A DNA stretch of 64,000 nucleotides, taken from NCBI GenBank assembly GCA_003537645.1, contig DPRM01000077.1:1-64000 (forward strand), in the 5' to 3' direction. Below the pieces are notes generated by a model. That model searched no databases. It had not been told where the DNA came from and worked only from the letters and a program-made list of their open reading frames with translations. The stretch's first letter is position 1. Each line of letters starts with the position of its first letter. Both the position numbers and the translations under genes were made by a program. Positions 36,166-44,831 of this stretch are shown in pieces. Source of the stretch: Prolixibacteraceae bacterium (lineage in GTDB: Bacteria > Bacteroidota > Bacteroidia > Bacteroidales > Prolixibacteraceae).

Positions 36166-36777
36166 ATGAAAAAAATCACAACGAAGAACCTTATATACAC
36201 CGGTATTTTTGCTGCAACTATAGTATTGAACATTTTCCTCATCCTCCGATGTATTGCTGTAGAAAAACTCTGGTTAGAGGAAAAGGAACTTTATACAAAA
36301 AAAAGTGAAACTTGTAAAATGCTGTTCATTCGTGACTTAGAACTGCGATATCAAAAGATAGCTATCAATAGCCAACAGTTTAACGATTGCATCAGACTTG
36401 AAAAATTTCCAAAACTGGTATATGCGTATTCAGGTGATGAGTGCAACAAATGTGTTTTTGAAGATATATTTATATTAAAAGAAAAGATGATAAAATACAA
36501 AATCAAAGATGTTATAGTATTACCAGTATTAGAGGATACCAGAAATACACACATTAGCTTAAACACGGATTTAGAAAGCTTTAGGTATAAACTCTTAGAT
36601 AAAGAATCAATTATATTTCCTAGCAGCATGGATGGTAGTTCTGTCCGGTTTTTTTGTATTTTAGACTCTATAGATAATATCTCTATTCCCTTTTTCCCTG
36701 ATAAAAACTCACCTGAAAGGACGGAAGATTATTTGGATTTTGTCTTAACTAATTTTTTCGAGAAGAATGGATTATAA
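36166..36777 (+). CDS. Membrane-anchored thioredoxin-fold protein, CNKC (cassette 5)
   Basis: The protein has 203 residues. An N-terminal membrane helix spans about 9-27. The motif DECNKCVFED (about residues 90-99) comes after the strand KLVYAYSG. The C-terminal part (RFFCILDSIDNISIPFFPD) fits the end of a thioredoxin fold. It is the last cargo gene before the intact pump 2. Proposed role as in the other cassettes: handling peptide disulfides in the periplasm. Confidence 0.7.
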   Translation: MKKITTKNLIYTGIFAATIVLNIFLILRCIAVEKLWLEEKELYTKKSETCKMLFIRDLELRYQKIAINSQQFNDCIRLEKFPKLVYAYSGDECNKCVFEDIFILKEKMIKYKIKDVIVLPVLEDTRNTHISLNTDLESFRYKLLDKESIIFPSSMDGSSVRFFCILDSIDNISIPFFPDKNSPERTEDYLDFVLTNFFEKNGL

Positions 36778-36876
36778 AGAGATAGTGCAGTCCCTACCAT
36801 TTTTTTTAAACTTAGGTTTGCTGACATCTCAATTATCAAAAGTAATCGTCTATTAAATTATTAGTAACTTGATAAT

Positions 36877-39800
36877 TTGATCACTTCTATCAAATCCCCC
36901 CCCTCCTCCTTCTCCATCCTCATCATCTTCATCTTGCTGGTGATTGTGGGGATAAGCCTGTTGCCATTGCTCAATGTGCAGCTAACCCCCTCACGCTCGT
37001 TGCCGGGCTTGTCGGTAGGTTACTACTGGCCCGATGCTTCGGCGCGGGTAATCGAGCAGGAGGTAACATCCAGGCTGGAAGGGCTGTTTAGCGGGGTAAA
37101 AGGCATCAAAGAAGTATCGTCGGTATCATCAAAAGGGTATGGTCGCATCAGCTTGTCGTTTAAAAAAACGGTTAACCCCGATGCTGCACGTTTCGAGGTG
37201 GCATCGCTCATCCGCCAGGCTTATCCAGGTTTGCCCGGGCAGGTTTCGTTTCCCGAGCTTTCGATGAGCGCCAGCGGGCAGAACACGAGTCCAATCTTGA
37301 CTTATACGCTTAATGCCAGCGCCAGCCCTTTCTTCATACAGAAATACGCCGAAGACCATTTGGTTCCTAATCTATCCGTAATTCCGGGAGTGAACGGTGT
37401 AAAAGTATATGGTTCTACTCCTTACGAATGGGAAATCCGTTTTGACAATGAACAGGCGCAACTTTTGGGCATCCGCTCACAAGAGATTGCTCAAAGCCTA
37501 AGCTCATTTTTTAACGAAGAATATTTGGGGCAGGGATCAATTTCATACAAAGGGACGGAAACCCTCTCGGGGTTTTATTTGCGAAACAGCATATCCGACA
37601 GTATTAACTGGCGCTCGGTACCGGTAAAAAAAGTGAATGGCCGCATGGTACATCTGGGCGATATTGCAACGATTGCCTATAAAGAACAGCAAGCTTCGTC
37701 GTATTTCAGGATCAATGGGTTAAATACCATCAACCTGGTTGTTTACCCCAACGACAATGTAAACAACCTCACGCTTGGGAAACGCGTTAAAGAAGAAATT
37801 GAACGATTAAAGGCAGGGCTCCCTTCGGGTTACTCACTGCTTTTAACCCATGATTCTACGCAGTTTCTGAATGACGAACTGAATAAAATAGGCCTTCGCA
37901 CCATCTTCTCCCTGCTGATCCTGCTCACATTTGTGTTGCTTATCAGCCGTCGGTTCAACTATCTTTTGCTCATCACCATTAGTATTGTTGCCAACCTGGT
38001 AATTGCCTGTATTTTTTACTTTGTGCTCGGCATCGAAATACATATCTACACACTGGCAGGAATTACCATTTCGTTTGGGATGGTGATCGATAGCAGCATC
38101 ATCATGATTGACCACATCCACCACCAGGGCAACCGGAAAGCATTTTTGGCGATTCTTGCAGCTACGTTAACGACCATTGGCGCCATGAGCGTTATTTTTT
38201 TCCTGAAGGAGGAGCAAAAGATCAACCTGATCGAATTTGCCCAGGTCATCATTGTAAACCTGACGGTTTCGCTGCTCATTGCCCTGTTTTTGATTCCAGC
38301 TTTAATGGAAAAGGTTAAACTGAAAAAGCAGGGATCAAGAAGTACGTTCCGCAGAAAACGCAGGGCAGTTCGCTTTAGCTCCTTTTATGGATGGTTCATC
38401 CGTTTCAGCAAAAGATATAAATGGGCCTGGCTGGTCGTTTTTGTTTTGGGGTTTGGCCTGCCGGTGCAATGGTTGCCCCAAAAAATTGAGAAAGAAGGAA
38501 CTTGGGCCGAAGGATACAACAAAACGGTAGGCAATGCCTGGTTTTCGGAAAATATAAGGCCAACTGCTGAAAAGGTTCTGGGAGGTTCGCTACGGTTGTT
38601 TTCGGAGTATGTATTCGAAAATTCGTTTTACTCCGAACCCAGCCGCACAACGCTTTATGCACGCGGAAAAATGCCCGAAGGTTGCACAGTTCAGCAATTA
38701 AACGATGCTGTAATGCTAATGGAGAACTTCCTTAGTAAGTTCGACGAGATCGAGCTGTTCCAAACCTCCATCACGGCCTACAATAACTCTGCAATTACCA
38801 TCCAGTTTAAGCCTGAATTTGAATTCGGTTCATTCCCGTACTTTTTGAAAGAGGAAATAACCTCGAAAGCCATTAGCCTTGGTGGAATGGACTGGGACGT
38901 TTATGGCGTGGGCAGGGGTTTCTCCAATTCATTGAATTCGGGCTATAAAAACAGCAGGATAATTCTCGAAGGGTATAATTACGACCAGCTTTACCGGTAT
39001 GCAGAGCAATTAAAAAGCAGGCTGGAAGAAAACGAACGGGTGAATGAAATTGAGATAAGCGGCTCGTCGGGCTGGAATGCGAAAACACTGCATGAATATG
39101 TCCTCTATTTCGATCACGAAGGCTTGGGTTTGAATGAAGTGGATGCCGTTCAGTTTTATTCGTTCCTGAAAGACAAGGTTTATAAAGCCAATCTTGCCCC
39201 TGTTTATTCCAACAACGAACTTCAGCCGGTTTCGTTGGTTTCCGATTCGTATGGCCATTTTAACGTGTGGGATTTAAACAACCGCCCTATTTCAATCGGT
39301 GACAAACAGTTTAAATTATCCGAATTTGGCAAAGTCAGCAAACAAAAATCGGGCAACGACATCCATAAAACCAATCAGCAATACCAACTGGTGGTGGCAT
39401 ACGATTTTATTGGGCCTGAACCTTTGTCGAAAATCGTTCGCGAACGGCACGAAAAAGAGTTGGCCGAAGTCTTGCCCCTGGGATATTCCATCAAACAATA
39501 CCATTGGGGCGCCTGGGATAAAAAAGACAAAAAACAGTATTACCTCATTCTGCTGGTCATTCTGATCATCTATTTTATCTGCGCCATACTCCTCGAATCA
39601 TTCAGGCAGCCGTTTGCCATTATTTCGTTGATCCCGGTATCATTTATCGGGGTATTCCTCACCTTTTACCTGTTCGATTTTAATTTCGACCAGGGTGGCT
39701 TTGCCTCATTTATCCTTTTGTGTGGGATCGTCGTGAATGCCGGATTGTACATCATTAACGACTACAATAATTTTTGCAGGGCTAAAGGAGTGAGAAATAA

Positions 39801-40011
39801 TATTAGGCTCTATCTGAAAGCGTTTAACCACAAAATCATCCCTGTTTTTCTTACAATTATCTCAACTGTTTTGGGACTTGTCCCGTTTATCTGGTCGGGA
39901 CAGAAAGAAGTCTTTTGGTTCGCTTTTGCTGTTGGGGCAATGGGGGGATTGGTTTTTTCGATTGTGGCGATATTATTTTATTTGCCTTTGTTTTTGAGGT
40001 TTAAAAAGTAA
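36877..40011 (+). CDS. RND-family transporter (pump 2), intact copy
   Basis: The protein has about 1044 residues. The first codon is uncertain: a TTG at 36877 is the only start before the conserved SSFSILIIFIL helix, and a run of eight C at 36897 suggests a recent change at the 5' end. The RND plan is complete: helix 1, periplasmic domain, helices around 345-495 with GMVIDSSIIMIDHIHH, second periplasmic domain, C-terminal helices from about 875. It differs from pump 1 throughout. It is the parent of the two broken copies at 30152 and 33421. It would use the adaptor at 20451 or one elsewhere. Confidence 0.86.
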   Translation: MITSIKSPPSSFSILIIFILLVIVGISLLPLLNVQLTPSRSLPGLSVGYYWPDASARVIEQEVTSRLEGLFSGVKGIKEVSSVSSKGYGRISLSFKKTVNPDAARFEVASLIRQAYPGLPGQVSFPELSMSASGQNTSPILTYTLNASASPFFIQKYAEDHLVPNLSVIPGVNGVKVYGSTPYEWEIRFDNEQAQLLGIRSQEIAQSLSSFFNEEYLGQGSISYKGTETLSGFYLRNSISDSINWRSVPVKKVNGRMVHLGDIATIAYKEQQASSYFRINGLNTINLVVYPNDNVNNLTLGKRVKEEIERLKAGLPSGYSLLLTHDSTQFLNDELNKIGLRTIFSLLILLTFVLLISRRFNYLLLITISIVANLVIACIFYFVLGIEIHIYTLAGITISFGMVIDSSIIMIDHIHHQGNRKAFLAILAATLTTIGAMSVIFFLKEEQKINLIEFAQVIIVNLTVSLLIALFLIPALMEKVKLKKQGSRSTFRRKRRAVRFSSFYGWFIRFSKRYKWAWLVVFVLGFGLPVQWLPQKIEKEGTWAEGYNKTVGNAWFSENIRPTAEKVLGGSLRLFSEYVFENSFYSEPSRTTLYARGKMPEGCTVQQLNDAVMLMENFLSKFDEIELFQTSITAYNNSAITIQFKPEFEFGSFPYFLKEEITSKAISLGGMDWDVYGVGRGFSNSLNSGYKNSRIILEGYNYDQLYRYAEQLKSRLEENERVNEIEISGSSGWNAKTLHEYVLYFDHEGLGLNEVDAVQFYSFLKDKVYKANLAPVYSNNELQPVSLVSDSYGHFNVWDLNNRPISIGDKQFKLSEFGKVSKQKSGNDIHKTNQQYQLVVAYDFIGPEPLSKIVRERHEKELAEVLPLGYSIKQYHWGAWDKKDKKQYYLILLVILIIYFICAILLESFRQPFAIISLIPVSFIGVFLTFYLFDFNFDQGGFASFILLCGIVVNAGLYIINDYNNFCRAKGVRNNIRLYLKAFNHKIIPVFLTIISTVLGLVPFIWSGQKEVFWFAFAVGAMGGLVFSIVAILFYLPLFLRFKK

Positions 40012-40046
40012 TTATCGCTTTTTTATTCAAACTAAGATTAAAGAAC

Positions 40047-40394
40047 ATGAAAAATGTAACAAAACAACTGGTAGGAGCCGCAGCGCCTAAATTTATCCTG
40101 ACAATATTGGCACTCGGCGACAGCTATGGCTTAGAAATAGTACAACGGGTGAAAGAGCTGACAAACGGCGAGATCAATTGGCAGGCAGCCAGTATTTATC
40201 CGGTTTTAAAGAAAATGGAAGCAGTTGGTTTAATTTGTTCGGATTGGAGAATGGGCGAAACCGTGCGCCCACGAAAATATTATCGCATCACTGAAGAGGG
40301 AAAAGCTGAACTGCAAAATCAGAAGAATGAATGGGATGCGATGAACAAGATATTTACCATACTATTAGGTGGTCAAAACACATCTTCATTGTAA
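40047..40394 (+). CDS. PadR-family transcriptional regulator (right copy)
   Basis: The protein has 115 residues with the same winged-helix plan as the copy at 11990: ILTILALGDSYGLEIVQRVK, then AASIYPVLKKMEAVGLICSD and RPRKYYRITEEGKAELQN. Here the membrane-protein partner gene is missing. It follows pump 2 by 35 bp and may be co-transcribed with it, acting on the pump or the peptide promoters. Together with its paralogue it brackets the whole island. Confidence 0.9.
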   Translation: MKNVTKQLVGAAAPKFILTILALGDSYGLEIVQRVKELTNGEINWQAASIYPVLKKMEAVGLICSDWRMGETVRPRKYYRITEEGKAELQNQKNEWDAMNKIFTILLGGQNTSSL

Positions 40395-40505
40395 TTGGGT
40401 TGAAAAACGACCAATATATAGTTGTTCTAATTTTCAATAATATTTGATCGAAAACTTTGATTTCGGGGTATTTTTTCTGGTAGGTTTTTAGATTTGCTTC
40501 AAAAA

Positions 40506-40515
40506 CTGTCCTTTC
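40506..40515 (+). promoter_or_regulatory. Recurrent phage motif CTGTCCTTTC
   Basis: It lies 61 bases before the first phage gene to the right of the island. The motif marks the return to phage DNA, so the right island junction probably lies between 40395 and 40505. Confidence 0.4.
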
Positions 40516-40575
40516 TCTACTTATCCACCCCATCTACATTTGGGCTACTAATTCATTTATTCAGCCCATCTACCT

Positions 40576-40857
40576 ATGAAAATCGAAACCATACGCCGCA
40601 ACCTGGTTCTGAAAGAGCTGGAAGCAAAGGAAACGCCCGAGGGAAAACAGGTCATCTTCTCGCTCAAATTCATCAAGAAAGATGGAGAATTGGTATTCAT
40701 ACCCCGTGCTGTTGCAGCCGGGCTAAAATTCAGCATGACCGAAAACCGGATGCGCGGAGTTTTACCCGTGGACGTCTTTGGAAATGCCAGCAGCCATGTC
40801 ACCCCGGTGCATATTGATGCATTCATCGAGTTCAATGGTAAAAAAGTACGCATGTAA
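40576..40857 (+). CDS. Small phage protein before the portal gene
   Basis: The protein has 93 residues, is basic, and has no signal peptide. It has alternating strands (KQVIFSLKFIKKDGELVFIP and HVTPVHIDAFIEFNGKKVRM). It lies 38 bp before the portal gene. I do not recognise the family; a head-completion or regulatory role is possible. Confidence 0.65.
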   Translation: MKIETIRRNLVLKELEAKETPEGKQVIFSLKFIKKDGELVFIPRAVAAGLKFSMTENRMRGVLPVDVFGNASSHVTPVHIDAFIEFNGKKVRM

Positions 40858-40895
40858 GGGCGATCCTAAGTGATCGTCCTTTTAAATAAATACAC

Positions 40896-42260
40896 ATGGC
40901 CAACATTCTTTTCAATCAACAAGGCGTTCCATTATTGGCTTCAGGCAGAAGCTACCTGGGCGCTACAACCGGCGTTCCTGCCGACCTACCCAAAACCACT
41001 GCATCACCCAAACCATCCGGCTCCGATCTGGATAAAACCCGCGTTGGCAACTACGAGATTGCCAGCTGGGGATCCAATAACGACTGGCCAAAAAAAGCAG
41101 ACGAGATCATCGGTAAGGTGGGAACACTCAATACTGGCCTGCGCTTTACCCGGAATTTCACTTTAGGGCAGGGCATCTTTCCCTGCATCATTTCGGGATA
41201 TGACAACAAAGGCAATGAACTGATGGCAGCACCAAAAGATCAGTCGCTGGCTGTTTTCGCCAACAGCAGGATGGTTCGCCGATACATGGAAAAAGCCATT
41301 CGCGATTACCTGAAACTTGGGATTGGTTACGTCCAGTTTCTTTTCAACGAAGATGGCAGCCAGGTTGTCGGGATCAACACCATCAATGCCAAATACTGCC
41401 GTTTGACAGTTGCCAACAAAGACGGAGTCATCGAAAAGTGCATCGTTTCCGGTCGCTGGCCCGATAATCCGGGCGAAGGCGAATACACCATTTACGATGT
41501 GCTGGACGAATACGATCCGTTTGCCGATCTTCAGCGCCGTCGCTGGGCTGGTCAAACCAAAGGCAAATCGTTTGTGATGTGCATCCGCGATTCGTGGAGC
41601 AACAACGAGTACTATTCTTCACCTCTATGGTATGCCGCTTATCTGGCTGGTTGGGTTGACATTGCCAACATGGTACCGGCATTTCTGAAGAAAGCCTACA
41701 CCAACCAGATAACCTGGAAGTGGCACATCCAGATTCCGTATGCCTTTTGGGACAAACAATTCCAGGCCAACCAGTATGCCAGCATCGACCTTCGAAAAGC
41801 AGCCATCGAGCAGTACATGGATGATGTTGAAAACAACCTTTGCGGAGTAGATAATGCTGATAAACCCATTTTTACCTTTTTTGAAATCAACCCAATGAAC
41901 GGGAAAGCAGAAGAAAAATGGATCATCGAGCCGCTGAACAACAAGCTGAACAATGAGCAGAATCTGGTGACATCAGCCGCAGCCAATTCCGAGATCATGT
42001 TTGCCATCATGGTCAATCCCAATGTGATGGGAGCGGGGATGCCCGGTGGCGCTTATGCCGGAAACCAGGGAGGAAGCAACATCCGCGAAGCCTATCTGGT
42101 CAATGTGGCCAATGCCTGGCTCGACAGGCAGACCATTCTTGATCCAATCGAGATTTACCACCGTTTTAACGGCGGCGATGAAAACGTGGAATGGCGTTTC
42201 CGGAATACCGTTCTGACAACCCTTGATTCCGGAGCCGGAACCACCAAAACACTAAGTTAA
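40896..42260 (+). CDS. Phage portal protein
   Basis: The protein has 454 residues. Its N-terminal 60 residues are flexible, followed by a mixed domain with NDWPKKADEIIGKVGTLNTG and LGIGYVQFLFNEDGSQ, typical of portal wing and stem regions in Bacteroidota phages. The C-terminal part (VNVANAWLDRQTILDPIEIY) is the long helix region. It forms the dodecameric ring at the capsid vertex where the terminase docks. Position after the terminase (if the island is removed) and before connector genes supports the call. Intact. Confidence 0.75.
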   Translation: MANILFNQQGVPLLASGRSYLGATTGVPADLPKTTASPKPSGSDLDKTRVGNYEIASWGSNNDWPKKADEIIGKVGTLNTGLRFTRNFTLGQGIFPCIISGYDNKGNELMAAPKDQSLAVFANSRMVRRYMEKAIRDYLKLGIGYVQFLFNEDGSQVVGINTINAKYCRLTVANKDGVIEKCIVSGRWPDNPGEGEYTIYDVLDEYDPFADLQRRRWAGQTKGKSFVMCIRDSWSNNEYYSSPLWYAAYLAGWVDIANMVPAFLKKAYTNQITWKWHIQIPYAFWDKQFQANQYASIDLRKAAIEQYMDDVENNLCGVDNADKPIFTFFEINPMNGKAEEKWIIEPLNNKLNNEQNLVTSAAANSEIMFAIMVNPNVMGAGMPGGAYAGNQGGSNIREAYLVNVANAWLDRQTILDPIEIYHRFNGGDENVEWRFRNTVLTTLDSGAGTTKTLS

Positions 42261-42269
42261 TAAACCCAA

Positions 42270-42400
42270 AGCCCCACCTAAATCCTCCCCGAGGGGGAGG
42301 ACTAAAAAAATGCTTTGAATGAGACTTTTACAAATTTGAAATACTAACAATTGCACCGCTTTCTTGCTCCCTCACCCTTTGGGGAGGGTTGGGGTGGGGC
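42270..42400 (+). repeat. GGGGAGGG-type palindromic repeat pair
   Basis: CCTCCCCGAGGGGGAGGA near 42285 and CTCACCCTTTGGGGAGGGTT near 42370 flank the words ATGCTTTGAATGAGA (42310-42324). The same composite recurs at 44186-44320, and half of it at 46163. This type of repeat is common in Bacteroidota genomes. Confidence 0.75.
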
Positions 42401-42415
42401 TGCTAATTTTTTTCT

Positions 42416-43399
42416 ATGCTATTTTCAACACTCACCGAAATTCAGCAACATATAGCCGTTGGTAACGGCACCGATTTTAACCGCTTAAAACCACATATTC
42501 TGAACGCTGAAACTGCTTATATCTGTCCATTGCTTGGAACTGAAATGTTTGCCAAACTGCAGGAATTCTTCGACAATCCGCCTTCCGCAGAGCTTGCCGA
42601 AGAACAAAAAATAATCGGAGAACTCCTGAAAAAAGTTCAGAAATCGCTGATCCATCTGGCTTACTGGATGGGTTTTCAGGTGCTGAATGCCACCATTTCC
42701 GACGGTGGGTTTAAGCGCAGCGAAAACGAGAAAATGAAGAGCCTTTTCAAATACCAGGAAGACGAATTGAAGGAATATTTTAAAAATGCCGGTTTTAATG
42801 CTTTGGATGAAGTCCTGGAATATCTTGAAGGTAATATGGAACAGTTCAGCGATTTTAAAACCTCTGCCAACTGGACCATCCTTAAATCGGCATTTATTCC
42901 GGATACCAAAACCTTTGATTCCATCATTTTTATCAACTCCAGCCGCCTGACATTTCTTCGCCTGAAATCCTTTTCCGGTCTGGTAGAAGACCTGTCCATC
43001 AAGCCAATCTTGGGCGAAGCAATCTTCACTGAAATTAAAACTGAAATGGTAAAAGTTGAAGTTCCGGCCAAAGTCAAAAACATACTTCCGTATATCCGGA
43101 AGGCCGTAGCTTACCTTTCTGCGTCCCGGTTAATGGAAGAATCAGGATCCGACCTGACAGAAAAAGGCCTGTATTTTGAAAGCACTTCTGCAGGTTTTAA
43201 GAATGACCGCAGCAAGCAACCCAGCAATCCGGAGCAGGTTGCCGCATTGGCCGCACGCTACCGCGCCATTGGCGAAAGTTATCTTGAACAGCTCAAAAGC
43301 TACCTGATAGCCCATCCGCAGGATTGGCCAGGCTATTCAGGTCAACCCGGGAATGTATTGCGAAGAAACAACACCAATAGAAAAACATTTTGGGCATGA
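42416..43399 (+). CDS. DUF6712-type phage connector protein
   Basis: The protein has 327 residues. It starts STLTEIQQHIAVGNGTDFNR and continues AYICPLLGTEMFAKLQEFF, the beginning of the DUF6712 family of Bacteroidota phage structural proteins. It is helical in the middle and has a second, similar half (IINSSRLTFLRLKSF ... IKPILGEAIFTEIK), which suggests an internal duplication. It probably belongs to the head-tail connector. The next gene overlaps by four bases. Confidence 0.7.
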   Translation: MLFSTLTEIQQHIAVGNGTDFNRLKPHILNAETAYICPLLGTEMFAKLQEFFDNPPSAELAEEQKIIGELLKKVQKSLIHLAYWMGFQVLNATISDGGFKRSENEKMKSLFKYQEDELKEYFKNAGFNALDEVLEYLEGNMEQFSDFKTSANWTILKSAFIPDTKTFDSIIFINSSRLTFLRLKSFSGLVEDLSIKPILGEAIFTEIKTEMVKVEVPAKVKNILPYIRKAVAYLSASRLMEESGSDLTEKGLYFESTSAGFKNDRSKQPSNPEQVAALAARYRAIGESYLEQLKSYLIAHPQDWPGYSGQPGNVLRRNNTNRKTFWA

Positions 43400-44181
43400 T
43401 CAGTTTAAGCATCCGTTACCAGTCAATACCAATGGTTCCGCTAAGGAAAAACATTAATGGCAGTATGCCGCAGTTTTGGGCGGAACTGTCGGCAAATCAA
43501 CTGATCGCAGTGGCAAGCCTTTCTCAAAATGCAATTTCTGAACTGAAATTTCTGAATCGCATGACCGGAATCCCGATCAGGGCATTAAAAAAGCTCTCTG
43601 ATTTTGAGCGCTACAAAATCACAGAAAATCTTGCATCAGTGCTTGAAATGAAAGCCCATCACAGATTCATTATCCCGGAACTGAAACTATCTAAAAAATG
43701 CAGATTGTATGCTCCACAAGCCAAGCTCAAAGCGGTCAGCTTTGCGCAGTTTATTTTTGCCGACACCTACTTTGGCAACTATCAGGAAACCGGGAACGAG
43801 GCAGATCTGAATAAATTCATCGCCTCGCTTTACCTGAAACAAGATGAATTGTTTGATGAAAAACACATTCAATTGCGGCATTCCCAGATCGGTAAAATTG
43901 ACAAAAAGATCCGTCAGGCCATTGTCCTGAACTTCCAGTTGATTCATGAATGGCTCGCATTGGCGTACCCGTTGATCTTTCAGAAAAACGTACAGGTGGT
44001 GGAAAACGAATCTCGAAACCCGGAACCCATATCCCGTAACTCTTCCCCCTGGATCAAAGTCTTTCAAAACCTGGTTGGAGACGATATCCTGCACGACGAA
44101 GTTTGGGCTGCCAAACCAGTCAATACCATCTTCGCCTATATGACCAGAAAATACAAGGAAAATGTAAGAATGAAAAAATAA
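43396..44181 (+). CDS. Phage protein of the connector block, unknown
   Basis: The protein has 261 residues from the ATG at 43396, which overlaps the previous stop; a TTG two codons earlier is weaker. It is basic and helical, with a segment GNEADLNKFIASLYLKQDEL in the middle and a short low-similarity linker (ESRNPEPISRNSSP) near residue 220. Family not recognised. Position between connector genes points to a structural or tail-assembly role. Confidence 0.62.
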   Translation: MISLSIRYQSIPMVPLRKNINGSMPQFWAELSANQLIAVASLSQNAISELKFLNRMTGIPIRALKKLSDFERYKITENLASVLEMKAHHRFIIPELKLSKKCRLYAPQAKLKAVSFAQFIFADTYFGNYQETGNEADLNKFIASLYLKQDELFDEKHIQLRHSQIGKIDKKIRQAIVLNFQLIHEWLALAYPLIFQKNVQVVENESRNPEPISRNSSPWIKVFQNLVGDDILHDEVWAAKPVNTIFAYMTRKYKENVRMKK

Positions 44182-44185
44182 AAGA

Positions 44186-44320
44186 ACGCTTTGAATGAGA
44201 ATACACTATGAATATTAACTATACAAATAATCGCAGCAATTCTTCCTCCCTCTCTTTTGGAGAGGGCCGGGGTGAGGCTGTTTAAACAAAAAGCCCCTCC
44301 TACGGAGGGGTTGGGGAGGC
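44186..44320 (+). repeat. GGGGAGGG-type palindromic repeat pair, second locus
   Basis: It contains ACGCTTTGAATGAGA (44186-44200), then CTCCCTCTCTTTTGGAGAGG near 44248, then AAGCCCCTCCTACGGAGGGG near 44290. The order is the same as at 42270 in part, so the two are copies of one compound element. Confidence 0.75.
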
Positions 44321-44327
44321 CTCTATC

Positions 44328-44831
44328 ATGTCAACTTTTTCACAACTTGTTTCCTACTTCGAAAACCTTGCACGATTGCACAAGGGTATCGGACACACCG
44401 ACAGCGAAAAGCATTTTTTCAGGATGGAAGTCGATGAAGTATTGGGAGGCATCAACCGAACAGATGTCAGCTATCCATTTCTTATTCTTGAAGGTTATAA
44501 CTACGATTTCACAGACAACAAGAGCGACAACCTGCTTAAAAACCGTCGGGGCGCATTTATGCTGATGGACCATGTGGCAGACCCATCCAACTATGATGCC
44601 ATCCATCAGGTATGGCAAAACATGGAAGAAATCGGCGATGAACTGTTGGTCAGGATCAAAGCCGACAAGCGTAATCCGCTTGCACCCGCGGTCCGTGATT
44701 TTGATTTCTCCAGCGTGGAAGCCATGCTTATTGCAAATGAACTGGATGGAAATTATGGCATTCGTTACTCCTATACAATTACTTCACCCCGAATCAACGA
44801 AATCGACCCATACAAATGGTTACAGGAATAA
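44328..44831 (+). CDS. Phage connector or tail-terminator protein
   Basis: The protein has 167 residues, is mixed alpha/beta, and has no signal peptide. It opens with STFSQLVSYFENLARLHKG, has the strand pair YPFLILEGYNYDFTD, and ends in SYTITSPRINEIDPYKW. The next gene overlaps by 16 bases. Order after portal and connector genes fits a tail-completion or terminator protein, but no named family was recognised. Confidence 0.6.
   Translation: MSTFSQLVSYFENLARLHKGIGHTDSEKHFFRMEVDEVLGGINRTDVSYPFLILEGYNYDFTDNKSDNLLKNRRGAFMLMDHVADPSNYDAIHQVWQNMEEIGDELLVRIKADKRNPLAPAVRDFDFSSVEAMLIANELDGNYGIRYSYTITSPRINEIDPYKWLQE

Noticed and set aside
36877..36900. Frameshift at the start of pump 2 because of the eight-C run
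   Set aside because: The conserved N-terminal helix is in frame with the rest, so only the exact start codon is in doubt. No evidence that the gene is broken.
11138..40505. Island as an integrative element with att sites
   Set aside because: No integrase or recombinase gene is present and no direct repeats were found at the two edges by eye.
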